Source: Coffea arabica | Lineage: Eukaryota > Streptophyta > Magnoliopsida > Gentianales > Rubiaceae | DNA: 64,000 nucleotides | Assembly (NCBI RefSeq): GCF_036785885.1 | Contig: NC_092317.1 | Span: 8,434,501-8,498,500 of the forward strand | Reading direction: 5' to 3' | Shown here: piece after piece, positions 12,001-43,655 of the stretch | How the letters are laid out: the number at the start of each line of letters is the position of its first letter | Numbering within the stretch: the first letter of the stretch is position 1 | Made by a program: the position numbers and the translations under genes | The notes under the pieces: model-generated | Told to the model about the DNA's origin: nothing | Seen by the model: the letters and a program-made list of their open reading frames with translations, nothing else | The model's database searches: none

Positions 12001-14604
12001 CTAATTATATTATTAAGTTGATTAAAGAAAGCATAGAACAAGATTTAGAATAGGAACAACAAATACAATGACATACTATAAAATAGTATAAGTAAATATT
12101 TTATGCATTAAAAAATTTAACAAAATTCTCCGATTCACACGTACTAATTTTTCAAATGCCCTAAAAATTAGCAACTATAGATGTAGCAGCTAAATTATGC
12201 TCATGACATAAAAAGAAGTATAATCCTCACAAAATTGAGACCGTATTTTTTGGACGACTTTTGCATTAACCCTATATTAATAGATCCTTCAAAAAAAAAA
12301 AACTCCAAATTAATAGAAGAAGTAATTATTTTCTTTTTAATTTTTTATGATCGCTCGTTAGCACAGCACGACTGAATTACATTTAATTTATTGCCCTGAT
12401 TACCTACACACTCGCATTTATTATCCTTTTGTTTAGTCTTATCATCATTTGATGATATTTTTTTTCGACGCTCGATAATAGTCTATTATACATTTACTTC
12501 TACTCCTACTTTAAGTTCTAACCCATTCTAGGGGGATCCAACTGGGCCTGTGATAATTAGTGGGAGCCTTCGACCCCACCAAACTTTAAAGGCTTGATGA
12601 TGGCCACCAGTCCAAAGATTGGTAGTTATCATCGTATCGTCTGATGATACGGCCGGTCGAATTTTTAGTAACGTGACTGCCGGCTGCGCCGCGCCGAAAA
12701 TGGCATATGTCCAAATAATTTCCGTTAGTAAGTTTCAAACTTCCATGATATTGTAGTACCCTACCCAGTCCACTACTGCACTGGGAAATGGGGCATAGAA
12801 AACGTGCTGAAAAGCCGACAGCAACTCACATGCATCTATAGCTTCGGGTTGGATCCGGACCGCAGCCCAACAAATTATTACTAAGAGAAGATGATTACGA
12901 CACAAATACGCACAGGATTCTTTTTTGTTCACTCTTAGAATGGAAAAGAACAATTTGCATTCTATGCCAAGAGGAGCTGTGGTTTGAAAATTACTTCTCC
13001 TACTGTACAATTTAGTCACATTTGAGTTTCTAAATACTAGCTATCTTTCATTTTTTCTATATAGTAGGCTCCTGATTTAGCTGTTCTAATTTTTTTTTTC
13101 TGATACCAATTGATTATAATCGTGTTTCCATTGATGATCCACTATTAGTTATGCCATTCTCTCTTTTTTTTTTTTTTCTTAAAAATCAACTCATAACTTT
13201 CATATTTTAATTAAATTTAATCATATTCTGACATGCTGCGATTAGTTTAATCATTTATTACCCTCGTTCTTTCTTCTAATAATAATTTATTACAACCCTT
13301 TCTTGACTTTCTTATTCATGATAAATTTCTATCAATCTAATAATAGCCTGTCTTACACATATTTGAATAAATTACGACATTATTTCTTACTTCATTTTTT
13401 TTCCTTAATTAATTCATGGCTTTCCTATTTGAATTATCTTCAAAACAAAATTACATGATTTTTCTATATAATGATAATGGGAAAGCAGTGCATGTTCACC
13501 TGTAGTTAAATGTATGTGGACAAGGAGCTTCAAAAAGAAGAACAAAACAAAGTTCTCCAATAGTAGAATATTCTCATATGCTATTTTTCTGAATTGCCTG
13601 TCTCGTACATTTTAGCATAAAAATTTTAAATTTTGCTGATAAACTGACACCGGAATCACCTTTTGTTAGGCACAAAATGGAAGAATTCATTTTCAGAATT
13701 ACCAGAATAGTTTTATATAGTTGGAATATTAATTTGAAATATAAAGCATTCTTTGCCAAATTCCTTACTAGCATCTCCATAATAAGCACAAAAAGGCTCA
13801 AAATTTTTCTCCATATAACAACAATCAGTAAAATGATCAAGTCTCACTAAATTTTGTTGTGCCATTTAGCCGTAGAATTCTTGAAGCAGAAAGGCAGTTA
13901 ACCCAAGTTTGTGCAAGTTTCATTAGTGCCGTATATGGAAAGTTGCAATAGACATATTTGTCAATGTGAGAATGCGTAAAAATCTTTTCATGTTACAATT
14001 GGCACTTTTGCATTTTAAAGCTGAAGTAGACTGAATACTGGGATCAAGGGGCCAGTGTACAAAATCAAACTTTTCACATCAGAAAATTGAGCCTAGATTA
14101 ATTTGCTTCAAGAATGTAGGAATATTGAGGCTCATATATATGATCTATACTTTAATCCCCATTGTATTTTCTCTTTTCTCTCGGCTAGGGTCGTTCCTCC
14201 TCTGCTAAAGATAATGTCCAGTTTGACAAAAACTACCTACATGTTTGACAAAAGAAATTCAATGGACTCATTTATGCACAGTTGTTGGTGGCTTATGTTG
14301 AGCCACATCATTCATCTTAGTCATCTATATTTAGTTGGCACTATTCAATTGACGCAGTCTATTACTCATGTGCCAATGCCACCCTTGAAAGATGAGGTTG
14401 CCGACTTCAAACCTATTAATTTATATAATCAATTTTTTACACACTTACAATGTATAAATTAATAGGATTGAATATATGTTATATATGCAAATTTTAAATC
14501 GAAAAGTTTACTTACAATTAACGTACAACCAAACCCATTAGTGTGTCAAGAATATATTATTGGAGTATTGAAAATTATTCCCTAAATATTTTCATGATTA
14601 AAGC

Positions 14605-14881
14605 TCAAAATTGTGATATCTTTTTTTTTTTTTTTTTACAGTAACGATAACAAATCTATAACCTAATCTATCTCAATTTAGAGGGAGGAGAGTCTAAAGA
14701 GACTGTGTATAAGTGGCTAATATGTATATGTACCTGAGTACATCAAACGAGTGCTCTAACATCTCCTTTGAATTTTTTTCATTGCAAGTGGAGTTCGAAT
14801 CCCCGACCTACAGCCAAAAGAGATTTAGTCATTTTTGGTGGCCATTGAACCAAAGCTTAGTGGTTCAAAATTGTGATATCT
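14605..14881 (-). mobile_element. tRNA-derived SINE, minus strand, with 17-bp target duplications
   Basis: A perfect direct repeat TCAAAATTGTGATATCT occurs at 14605-14621 and 14865-14881. The insert (14622-14864) starts with a T-run on the plus strand, which is the poly-A tail of a minus-strand element. Read on the minus strand, its 5' part has tRNA-like promoter boxes: TGGTTCAATGGCC resembles an A box and GGGGATTCGAACTC a B box. The 3' part ends TTATCGTTACTGT followed by A residues. Size, tail and duplication length all fit a full-length SINE. The perfect duplication suggests relatively recent insertion about 270 bp upstream of the CYP94 gene. Confidence 0.85.
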
Positions 14882-15031
14882 CAGTTGTCTTGGAATACAG
14901 TTTTTGATGTGGAGCTTGAGAATCATGTGCTTAAAAAGATTCGAATGTTAGTGCATACATGCAACTGTCCCATCTCTCTTCCCACTTCTATTCAGCATTC
15001 ACCCTCCCTCTCAGACCCTGTCCATGTGTTG

Positions 15032-15039
15032 TATATATA
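15032..15039 (+). promoter_or_regulatory. TATA box of the CYP94 gene
   Basis: TATATATA lies about 110 bp upstream of the ATG at 15149, followed by a C/T-rich leader. It is the best core promoter candidate for the P450 gene. Confidence 0.6.
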
Positions 15040-15148
15040 GTCACCATTCTTCACTCATTTTCCTCAACTTCTAAATTGCAATATCTGCTTTCCTCCACTT
15101 TCCAGAGTCCTAACCCCACAACCCTCTTAGCAGTTGGCAAAAACCATA

Positions 15149-16669
15149 ATGTTTTCCTTTCTTCTTCTTCTTGTTGCTACTTCACTTCTTCTTTCCCCCT
15201 ACCTTCCTTCATTGTTTCAAAGATTTCTTGATCTCAAATCCGGAAAACTCAGCTTCTCTCATGGCCCTAAGTCCTACCCAATCATCGGTTGCCTCGTTGC
15301 ATTCTACCAAAATCGCCATCGTCTTTTAGACTGGTACACTGAAATCCTCTCTCAATCACCTTCTCAAACAATGGTGATCAAGAGGTTTGGTGCACCTAGA
15401 ACCATCGTCACAGCCAATCCGCAAAATGTTGAGTATATCCTGAAAACCAACTTCAACAACTACCCTAAAGGCAAGCCCTTCACCGAAATCTTAGGCGATT
15501 TCCTCGGTCGAGGAATATTCAATGCTGATGGCCATCTCTGGCAGGTTCAGCGCAAACTCGCAAGCCATGAATTCAGTGCAAAGTCCTTGAGAGAATTTGT
15601 TGTCAAAACTCTCGAGGAACAAGTTCAAAACAAGCTTTTCCCAGTGCTTGAAATGGCTGTGGAAAAGAACATAGTCTTGGATTTACAGGATGTGCTTAGG
15701 AGGTTTGCATTTGACACAATTTGCAAGGTCTCACTGGGGATGGATCCTCGTTGTCTAGACATTTCTCAACCTGTCCCTCCTCTTGCCATAGCATTCGACA
15801 AAGCATCAGAGATCTGCGCGAGACGCGGTGTTGCTCCAATCCCTGCAGTCTGGAAAATGAGGAGAGCCCTTAATTTAGGGTCTGAGAAGGAGCTCAAAGA
15901 AGCAGTTGATCTTGTTCATGGCTGTGTTGATGATATTATCCAAACCAAAAAAACGAAACTCAATGAGAGTGCTGATAAAAAAACCAGCAATAACGATCTT
16001 TTGTCGAGGCTGTTATTAGCTGGTCTTGATGATGAAATGGTTAGAGATATGGTGATAAGTTTCCTCATGGCAGGAAGGGATACAACTTCTTCTGCATTGA
16101 CATGGTTGTTCTGGCTTCTTTCTAAACACCATGCTGTCAAAGAGAACGTCATGAATGAGTTGGAAATCCTCAACCTTAAAGAAAAGCCATTGGATGTAGA
16201 GGATTTGAAAGAAATGAGGTACATAAAGGCATGCTTGTGTGAGTCAATGAGACTATATCCTCCAGTAGTTTGGGACTCCAAGCATGCTGAGAATGACGAC
16301 ATCTTGCCTGATGGAACAATTGTTTACAAGGGAAATAGGGTGACCTATTTCCAATATGGGATGGGGAGGATAGAGGAATTGTGGGGAAAGGATTGTTTTG
16401 AGTTCAGACCAGATAGGTGGTTTGATGAAAATGGGATGCTGAAAATGGTTGATCCTTACAAGTTTCCAGTGTTTCAGGCAGGTCCAAGAGTTTGTCTTGG
16501 GAAGGAAATGGCTTTCATTCAAATGAAGTATGTTGTGGCTTCAATTCTAAGGAGATATGAGATCAAGAAAGTTGATGATAATCAGCCTATTTTTGTTCCT
16601 CTCTTGACTGCCTTTATGGCTGGTGGGCTCAAAGTTAGGATTCACCGCCTCAACCAACCGGGCTTGTGA
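15149..16669 (+). CDS. CYP94: Cytochrome P450, CYP94 family (CYP94B-like)
   Basis: Intronless gene of 506 residues, as is usual for CYP94. The N-terminus is a hydrophobic ER anchor (about 1-25), leaving the catalytic domain on the cytosolic face. P450 landmarks are all present: I-helix AGRDTT at 308-313, K-helix ESMR at 365-368, FRPDRW at 419-424, and the heme loop FQAGPRVCLG at 442-451 with Cys449 as thiolate ligand. CYP94 enzymes omega-hydroxylate fatty acyl substrates. Blocks such as WDSKHAENDD, LPDGT and VTYFQYGMGRIEELWG resemble CYP94B, whose known members hydroxylate jasmonoyl-isoleucine at C12 and so turn off the hormone. CYP94A (free fatty acids) is the alternative. The frame is open upstream to a TTG at 15134, but the first ATG is at 15149, 110 bp after a TATA box, and I use that. 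No broken residue was seen. Confidence 0.93.
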   Translation: MFSFLLLLVATSLLLSPYLPSLFQRFLDLKSGKLSFSHGPKSYPIIGCLVAFYQNRHRLLDWYTEILSQSPSQTMVIKRFGAPRTIVTANPQNVEYILKTNFNNYPKGKPFTEILGDFLGRGIFNADGHLWQVQRKLASHEFSAKSLREFVVKTLEEQVQNKLFPVLEMAVEKNIVLDLQDVLRRFAFDTICKVSLGMDPRCLDISQPVPPLAIAFDKASEICARRGVAPIPAVWKMRRALNLGSEKELKEAVDLVHGCVDDIIQTKKTKLNESADKKTSNNDLLSRLLLAGLDDEMVRDMVISFLMAGRDTTSSALTWLFWLLSKHHAVKENVMNELEILNLKEKPLDVEDLKEMRYIKACLCESMRLYPPVVWDSKHAENDDILPDGTIVYKGNRVTYFQYGMGRIEELWGKDCFEFRPDRWFDENGMLKMVDPYKFPVFQAGPRVCLGKEMAFIQMKYVVASILRRYEIKKVDDNQPIFVPLLTAFMAGGLKVRIHRLNQPGL

Positions 16670-18910
16670 TTTTGTGAGAAAGCGAAGGTTTGGTGGAACC
16701 AAAATGTGCTGTCCGGTTCAATTCATATATAGATTTGCTTGAACTGATATCCCGACAGACATTACTGCAGCTTATTAATTAAGACACAGTAGTTGTGTTG
16801 TTTTGTTCACATAAATTAATGTAGAGAGGTTGGAGTATGATTTCCCAAGATCCCATTCCAAAGAGGCCGAAATGAAAATTTCTGGAATGAGAGTATGTAA
16901 AATAAGGAAAATAAAATGTAAAGTATATTATCATCCTATAAATATAGTTTTTTTTTTTCTAATTTATAACCTATATTGAGCATTTTTTTTTTTTGTTGAA
17001 GAAAATCGCATCATCCTATTCCTACCTGTATCCCCATGCCAATAATTTGGTATGATCATTCCCAAGAGTTACTTTCACGGTCCAAAAAGCCAAGAAAAAA
17101 TTAAGAAATAAATTCCAAGAAGGAAAGTCGGAAACCTTTTTTTTTTTTTTTTGCCAAGCTGGCTATTCTCATATTTTGTCAAGTTGACATTTTATCTTCG
17201 TACCACACGTAAAAAATTAAGTTAAAAGAAAAAGTGCGCTCGTTTATATCTCTGTGGATTTTATTCTTTTCTTTTTTTGGTAACAATTAATTATATAAAT
17301 CCTTTCACTCAAGCTATTAATGACTTACCTTATACAAGTTTGTATTAATTGTATCTTCTTTATTTTTTGGTCAATCAACTCTTGTCTTTTCTTTTAATCC
17401 TCTTCAATCACATTTTCTATTCCTGCTATTGGCTTGATTATTTATTATTATTATTACTAAAATTTGGATAAAATATACTATATTAATGCTCACATAGATA
17501 GTTTTTCCCCATGGTAAATCACCAAGTGGGCTATGCCAAAAAAAAAAGTTGGGTATTCTGATTTTTTGCTTATGTTTCTTGGTGGATTTTATTCTTTTTT
17601 TGCTAATGATTAATTATAGTTCTTTATTACTTTCTTATTTATAGTAAATGTCAAACAATCAACCAATTACATACTTTATATACATTTATATAATTTATGC
17701 CCTATTTTATTTTGTTTTTTAATTCTTTACAATCACGTTCTCTATTCCTATTACTGAATTGATCATTTATTATCATTACTAAAATTTGGATGAACTTTCA
17801 TTTTTTTCTATCATTCTAATACTTCCTTATTTATAATAAGTTTAAAACTATTAATTCGCTATTTTATATACGTTCACATTGATTATGCTTTTCTTTTTTT
17901 AATAAATCAACATTATCTTTTTAAAATTTTCTTGAATTATGTTGAATATATTTCTATTATTGGACTTGATTATTTATTTGTAATTCTAAAGTTTTGACAA
18001 TGATCATTTTCCAATGAATTTATATTTATCAATTTTAGCATATTACTCATACAAATCCACTTAAATTGTAGAATATGGTCATTTTTTTTTTAAAAAAAAT
18101 TCTATTGATTTTTATGCTCTCTTTCCATTGGAATTCAATTTAGGTTAAAACGATATCCATGTAAACACAGCATTGCAAAAGTTTTCTCAAATTACTTTTT
18201 TGCATTAGCTTTTAATGATTTGGTCAAATAATAAGTTAATTATCGATTAGTTTGCTTTTCAACATTCTTTTTAGGTGTAAAAGAATCAAAACATTAAGTG
18301 CATTTACTTCCTGCTATATCTCGTTTATTCGTGTATTGACATACCACCATTACTAAACATAATTAAATCATGAGATAAGATTTGATTGAAACAAATTATT
18401 AAGTTGTTAAGAATTAACTATTTTTAATCGATTTAATTTAAATGTTTGTTTTATGCTTAGTATATAAAATTTTATAAAATAGCATTTTTAGTTATTTTAT
18501 ACCAATTTTCGTTAAAAAAAATAAAAACTTTAGAGCATAAAAAGTGCCCATGCAAATGCACGGGTGAACAACGAATTCCTATGAATAACTAGTTCGTTAG
18601 GAAGCTACAAAGCTATCAGCCCATACTAAAATTTCCATTTCAGCATATATCCATCTTGGAAATCATGAAGACATTGCATCTACAAACACAAACAGATCTG
18701 TAAAAGCAGTGCACCCAGTAAATGTGCAAGTTCAACTAATACAAGTCCAAACCCAACAGCTGAATGACATGAATTAGGTACTTCTGAAATGAATTACAAG
18801 AATACCAAATGACATCCAGAAAGATAGAATTAAAGAAACATGTTACACGGGAGAGAAGACAATAAACAGAAAGTTACAACTTAAGGGTGAAATGCCTCCC
18901 CCAACAAGCA
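16670..18910. other. Intergenic region between CYP94 and STEEP1 3' ends
   Basis: Very AT-rich. From about 17390 to 17990 a degenerate unit recurs three times: a motif close to TTCTATTCCT followed by TTGATTATTTATTATTATTA and ACTAAAATTTGGAT appears near 17417, 17741 and, weaker, 17950. This suggests an old tandem or LTR-type duplication now decayed. The rightmost 300 bp are the 3' UTR side of the minus-strand STEEP1 gene. Confidence 0.5.
16910..16915 (+). terminator. Candidate poly(A) signal of the CYP94 gene
   Basis: AATAAA lies 241 bp after the stop codon in an AT-rich 3' region. Plant signals are loose, so this is only a candidate. Confidence 0.35.
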
Positions 18911-23916
<5,006 letters not shown>

Positions 23917-24020
23917 TTATTGTTTCGCGACTTCGGTTCTGAAGTTCAATGTGAGGTTCCCGCCGGTACGCCGGCACGCCAACGGAGAAGAAAGGGGTAG
24001 CAGAAAAAATGTCCAAGATT

Positions 24021-24027
24021 TTTTATA
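24021..24027 (-). promoter_or_regulatory. TATA box of the STEEP1 gene
   Basis: TATAAAA on the minus strand, about 110 bp upstream of the STEEP1 ATG at 23913. The leader between them is GC-richer than the surroundings and contains CCGGCG-type motifs. Confidence 0.55.
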
Positions 24028-24147
24028 CTATTACCGTTTTGATGAATTACACGTTTGGACTTCCCTCGTCCTTTGGAAATCATTTGATATTTGCAAGAAT
24101 TTTTCTATATTATTCACTGGATACCACCTTTTAATATTTTCCAACTC

Positions 24148-24149
<2 letters not shown>

Positions 24150-24200
<51 letters not shown>
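24150..24200. repeat. (TA)n microsatellite
   Basis: About 24 uninterrupted TA units. It lies about 240 bp upstream of the STEEP1 start and is likely length-polymorphic. Confidence 0.95.
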
Positions 24201-24201
<1 letters not shown>

Positions 24202-24314
24202 CAATCTTCAAGCCAAGTGGAGATTAATACTTTTAATTATTACATTTCAAAGCTTTTTTTGGTTGTTTTCAAAATGATGCAATATACCGGCATGTTGACC
24301 CTCGTAAAAATAAT

Positions 24315-24511
24315 GGCCTTGTTTGGAAAACAAGTTTTTTGCCAAATTTGCCTGCTACAAGTTTTTTAAAAACTTTAGTCATCTTCAAAAAATTTTTTAA
24401 AGTTTTTAAACTATACATTTCAAAAATTTTTTAAAAACATCTACAATAAATTACAGTAAAGTTTTAGACAAATAGTCAAATACCCAAAAAACTCACTTGC
24501 CAAACGGGACC
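24315..24511. mobile_element. Short foldback MITE (~197 bp)
   Basis: The left end GGCCTTGTTTGGAAAACAAG and right end, complement strand, GGTCCCGTTTGGCAAGTGAG, both followed by TTTTTTG, form terminal inverted repeats. The inside holds repeated AAAAATTTTTTAAA motifs. Only AAT flanks both sides, so the superfamily is undecided. Confidence 0.6.
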
Positions 24512-25440
24512 AATGTCTACTTACTTAGTTCTCGAGTTATTGGGGGCAAAAGAAAATGGAAAAAAAGTTGAGGAGTATTTGACCCCTTCGTTAAGTACTA
24601 TTTATGTATCAATATTAATGAGAGTATTGTTTATACATCGTATCACAAAAAAATGCTTTTAATATCTGAGACAAAAAATAAAAGTTTTTCAAATAAGTTT
24701 TTTTCAAATAGAGTTTAATACTTTTGGAATGAATACATTTTAAAACTTTTTTTTTATATGATGCAATATCAGTATGTATATAAGCCTAATATGATATTTA
24801 ATTAATTTAGTGTTCGGATAGACGGGGAGTAAAGGAAAGATAAGCCAAAAATAAGGAGTAATTAACTTGTTTGACGAGCATTGTTTATGTATGCATTAAT
24901 GAATTATATACCAATTACTGCATGGAAAAAATACATATTTGCATCATGCAAGCTTTTTACGTGTGCTACGAGAATTTAAACCTAATAGTGAAGTAAATCT
25001 AGAAGTGGTATTTCTTTATAGAGCATTGCCATATTATGCAAAATAGATTTCAAAGCCAATAGTTTGAGGCTAGGATTAACTTCATTTGTGGAAGAGATAA
25101 CTTCGGTTGTGGAAGAAAGAAGCAATAAGGAGTGGTAATAAAATGAGGGAAATGATGGGTTGGGTGGTTGGAGGAAGAGAGTGTAAATAATAGATTTCGA
25201 ATTCGAGTTCTCCCACTTATATTAAAGTATCGTTTGGATTGAGTGAATAGGGGAAAAGAAAAGGAGAGAAATTGAAAGGATTTGATTTTTGTTGTTTGTA
25301 TGGTTTTTGAGGAGAAAAGGAAAGGGTCTAGTTGTTTTGTTGAGTTTAAATGTAGGGAAATAAAACTAAATTAATTGAAAGAATTTAAAATTTTTTAAAA
25401 GATCATTTTTTTCCTATCTTTTCCAGTAAATTTAAATATA

Positions 25441-25665
25441 GATTTTCTTTTTTCTTTTTCTTTTCTATTTTTCCTTCTCTTTCTTTCATCCTCTATTATC
25501 ACACAACTACCGCTACACCGCTATCTCCATCTTCCTCCTGTCACTTGCTACTACCACCCATCACCACCCTCTCTCCCTCCCTCCTCTTTCTCTTTTCCCT
25601 TCTCCTTTCCCACTCTTCCTCCCTTCCTCTCTCCCCTTTTCTGCCCCTCTCCCTTTATTCCTCTC
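25441..25665. repeat. Pyrimidine-rich arm of a purine/pyrimidine inverted repeat
   Basis: The plus strand is almost all C and T for over 200 bp, interrupted by short CTACCACCCATCACCACC-type motifs. A purine-rich stretch at about 26330-26440 looks like its rough reverse complement (CTCCCTCC against GGAGGGAG, CACCACCC against GGGTGGTG). Together they may be the arms of an older foldback element of about 1.2 kb. Confidence 0.45.
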
Positions 25666-26428
25666 TTCCCTGACGATCAGATTTGGTTGCCGAAGAGGAG
25701 ATCTAATCGCTACCAAATGAGTTTTTGGAGAGAGTTAAAGGGCAAGGGAATAGGAAACTTGGGCTTCCCTGCCCAAGATACTGAGACATGATTCGGTGGG
25801 TGGTTTCTTGACTCATTGTGGTTGGAGTTCTGTAATTGGGGATTTTGGTTTGAGCGTGCATTAATAATGTTGCCAATAGTCGTTGATCAAGATTTGAATG
25901 TAAGGATTCTAGTCGATTCAAATGTAGCTGTAGAAATTCCTAGAGATGAAAACGATGGTTCTTTCACTAGAGACTCGGTGACCGAGTTAGTTAATAAAGT
26001 AATGGTTTGTAAAGATGATTAGATTTTCAGGAATAAGGCAAAGGAGCTGAGTGTGTGTTTGGAGATAAAGATATGCTTAGTAGATACATGAACGGTGTAG
26101 GTATATTATCAACAGCTTCATTGAGTATCTTGAAAACCACAAGCCTCTTGGGAAATTAGATAGTAAATTATGATTTTCCCTTTTCTTGGTTGAACGATGG
26201 TGAATTATAATTGTAACTTTGAAGGATTAGTTTTGTGAAAAGTTTTGTTGCATTGAGCAATAAATGTTAGTTGTCATTGTTCAATTTTAGGAGTGCATAT
26301 ACATATGATGCCATTATTTCAACTTGTTCGGAGGTGGAGGCGGAGGGGGAAAAGAGAGTGAGAGGTAGGAAAGGAGGGAGAGAGGAGAAGAGGGTGGTGG
26401 GGCGTAGTAGTAAAAGGTGGAGGGTGGG

Positions 26429-26647
26429 GAGGGAAGAAGATCACTCGGGGCTAGATCACGTGGTCTGTGACTGCTTCCGGCACTCACAGGTCGTGGGGTC
26501 GAACCTCACTTAACGCCTGGGTGCGGTTGGGGTGGTGCCTTACTCCAGGCGTAGGGGATTAATCGGGCCGCCTTCGGGTCTTGACCCGGACACCCCCGGA
26601 CACCCCTGTGTTGACAAAAAAAAAAAAAAAAAAAAGAGGAAAGAAGA
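26429..26647 (+). mobile_element. SINE family 2, plus strand, poly-A tailed
   Basis: The body (26441 to about 26615) is GC-rich in an AT-rich setting. It contains a B-box-like GGGGTCGAACCTC at about 26494-26506, a 3' part with GGGGATTAATCGGGCCGCC and TTGACCCGGACACCC, and ends in a pure A-run. Flanks GAGGGAAGAAGA (26429-26440) and GAGGAAAGAAGA (26636-26647) match at 11 of 12. The flanking DNA is purine-rich, so part of that match could be chance. A truncated copy with the same 3' region lies at 50741-50832. Confidence 0.75.
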
Positions 26648-27680
26648 AGACGGAGGCTGAATAATTTTTAAAAATTTTAAAATTTTGTAAAAACATCGGT
26701 GATAGTTAGGTCAAAGGAATTTGAGTATCAAAAATAAAAGGAAAAATAATATAAAGGAAAAAAAATTAAATAATAATGATAATACATCACTTGCATGTCA
26801 CATACAGGCTACATGTGAAATTTCAAGTTAGTTTAAAATATAAGAGTGTTATATGGACATTTCAAAATCATAAGGTGTCTGGTTAATTTTCGGTAAAACC
26901 ACAAAGCGGTTTTTCATATTTAACCCTACTAATAACAAAATGCAAAATTACAAGTTTGACATATTTGCTTAATGCCTTTTGATTTTTAAAAACAAAAATA
27001 CGATAAATGAATATAAAAAGTGTTTGTGCTTTGAAACAAGATAAATAAGAAAAAAAAAAGAGAAAACACCACACACCAATTTTATTTTAAATTTCAAAGT
27101 GACATGCGCATTACATGCATCTATTGAAGTTGTTTAATACTCCATTATTCACTGTGAAGATACTTACCATAGTCTCCTATTGAATAGAGAAAATACTCAA
27201 GGAGAAAAAGTCTCGTCTTATTGCTTATTTCACAAAAATTTTCAAAGGTATTAAAAAAATGCACATTTTCTTCTTCTCATGTTTTGGCAAAATTGCAAGC
27301 ACCAGTGCACTATATTACTTTTTACACGAGAGAAAACAACAAAAGAAACAAAATAAAAATTAGATGATAAATTTGGATAAGAAAATTAACTTTTAACTTG
27401 TATCAACATTTAAAATTCAAACAAGAGTAATATAAAGAAAAACCAAATGTAGGAATAGTAATTTTAGTATAGGAGATTATTTGACACACTTTAACTCATC
27501 CTGAAGTCTCACAACACAAACAAGAGTAACAAAATAAAAGCAAAAACATGAAAATATATTTGCATAAGGAAAGTAATATTAAAATTAACTCATTTTAATG
27601 TCGTTAAATGCTCAAAGAAAAGAATATATATGAATTAGAGCTTAATTTGGCAACAAATAACTAACTTAGATTACGACCGC

Positions 27681-27746
27681 TTCATCGTGTGAGTCCATCT
27701 GTAAAAGTATCATTTCATCGTGTGAGTCCATCTGTAAAAGCATCAC
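27681..27746. repeat. Two-copy tandem repeat, 33-bp unit
   Basis: TTCATCGTGTGAGTCCATCT followed by GTAAAAG and T/C ATCA occurs at 27681 and 27714, differing at about one base. A looser relative (GTGAAAATCCACACCCAAAAG) follows near 27880, hinting at an older, longer array. Confidence 0.85.
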
Positions 27747-28261
27747 TCCATATGCAAGATATGAAAATACACCTGTACAAGGAAATATTATTAAGTTTAA
27801 ATTATTCCCATGTCGATAAATTTATAATGAAAAGAATGTAATTCAATTAAAGTTTAATTTAGTTAACATGCACCTAATTGTGAAAATCCACACCCAAAAG
27901 CATAGTCACGCCCAAAATATGAAAATAAATCTGTACAACAAAATATAACATTTACCTTTAACTCATGCACCTAAAAGCATCATTACTATCCATAACCAAA
28001 ATATGACACTAAATTTATATGAGGAAAATAATATTGATTTTAGCTCATTGTCCTGCTATTAAATTCTTCATCATCAGCAGCAAAAGAATGTTAGGAGTTG
28101 ACTACAGCATAATTTAGCCATCCATTACTAAAAATTGTTATTGGAGTACAGCAAAGTTCAGGGACAAAGGAACCAAAACTAGTAGCTAGCTATTCAGCTC
28201 CTGACCATGTATGTAATTGTATATCCAATGCCCAGAAACATCACTTGACTCATCTTCCCAA

Positions 28262-28268
28262 TATAAAA
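28262..28268 (+). promoter_or_regulatory. TATA box of the FHA-AAA ATPase gene
   Basis: TATAAAA lies 271 bp upstream of the ATG, followed by a C-rich then strongly CT-repetitive leader (28440-28500). The position is consistent with a long pyrimidine-rich 5' UTR. Confidence 0.6.
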
Positions 28269-28532
28269 ACCCCCCAACACCCACAGCCAGTAAATCCCCA
28301 CACCAACCAAAAAGCTAAAGAACAAAAGTAGAAAACAGAAAACCTTTCGCCAAAATCTAATACTATAAAATATATTTTTCTGCTCTGCATTTGTTTACAT
28401 TTGTTTCATAATTTTTTTGGCTTTTAATTATTGCAATCTTTTTCTTTCTTTTCCTTTCTCTCTGTCTCCGCAAGTCTCTGTCTCTGTCGCTCTCGCTCTA
28501 TCAGAGAAGAGAAAGAACTCAAAGCCTCAGCC

Positions 28533-43655
<15,123 letters not shown>

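Larger units (their letters stand above)
6390..15148. other. Intergenic region between the SAP gene and the CYP94 gene
   Basis: About 8.8 kb with no convincing gene. It holds the nested Mutator-type pair, MITE family G pieces, a full SINE near its right end and several poly-A/T runs. Two patches are less AT-rich than their surroundings: 10990-11230 and 12530-12720. Neither carries an ORF that resembles a known protein. A CACGTG G-box (10408-10413) followed 12 bp later by CTTATAAGTA (10425-10434) looks promoter-like but has no recognisable gene after it. Confidence 0.6.

Noticed and set aside
14780..14840. Possible tRNA gene (TTCGAATCC-type box)
   Set aside because: The box belongs to the tRNA-derived head of the SINE; no full cloverleaf can be drawn.
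15134..15148. Five-codon upstream extension of the CYP94 frame
   Set aside because: It begins with TTG, not ATG. A eukaryotic mRNA would start at the ATG at 15149.
15916..16522. Two minus-strand open frames (15916-16302 and 16253-16522)
   Set aside because: They are antisense shadows of the P450 coding exon and have no domain.
28431..28532. In-frame extension upstream of the AAA gene ATG
   Set aside because: It is a translation of the CT-rich 5' leader; no conserved sequence precedes MVSTRRSGS.
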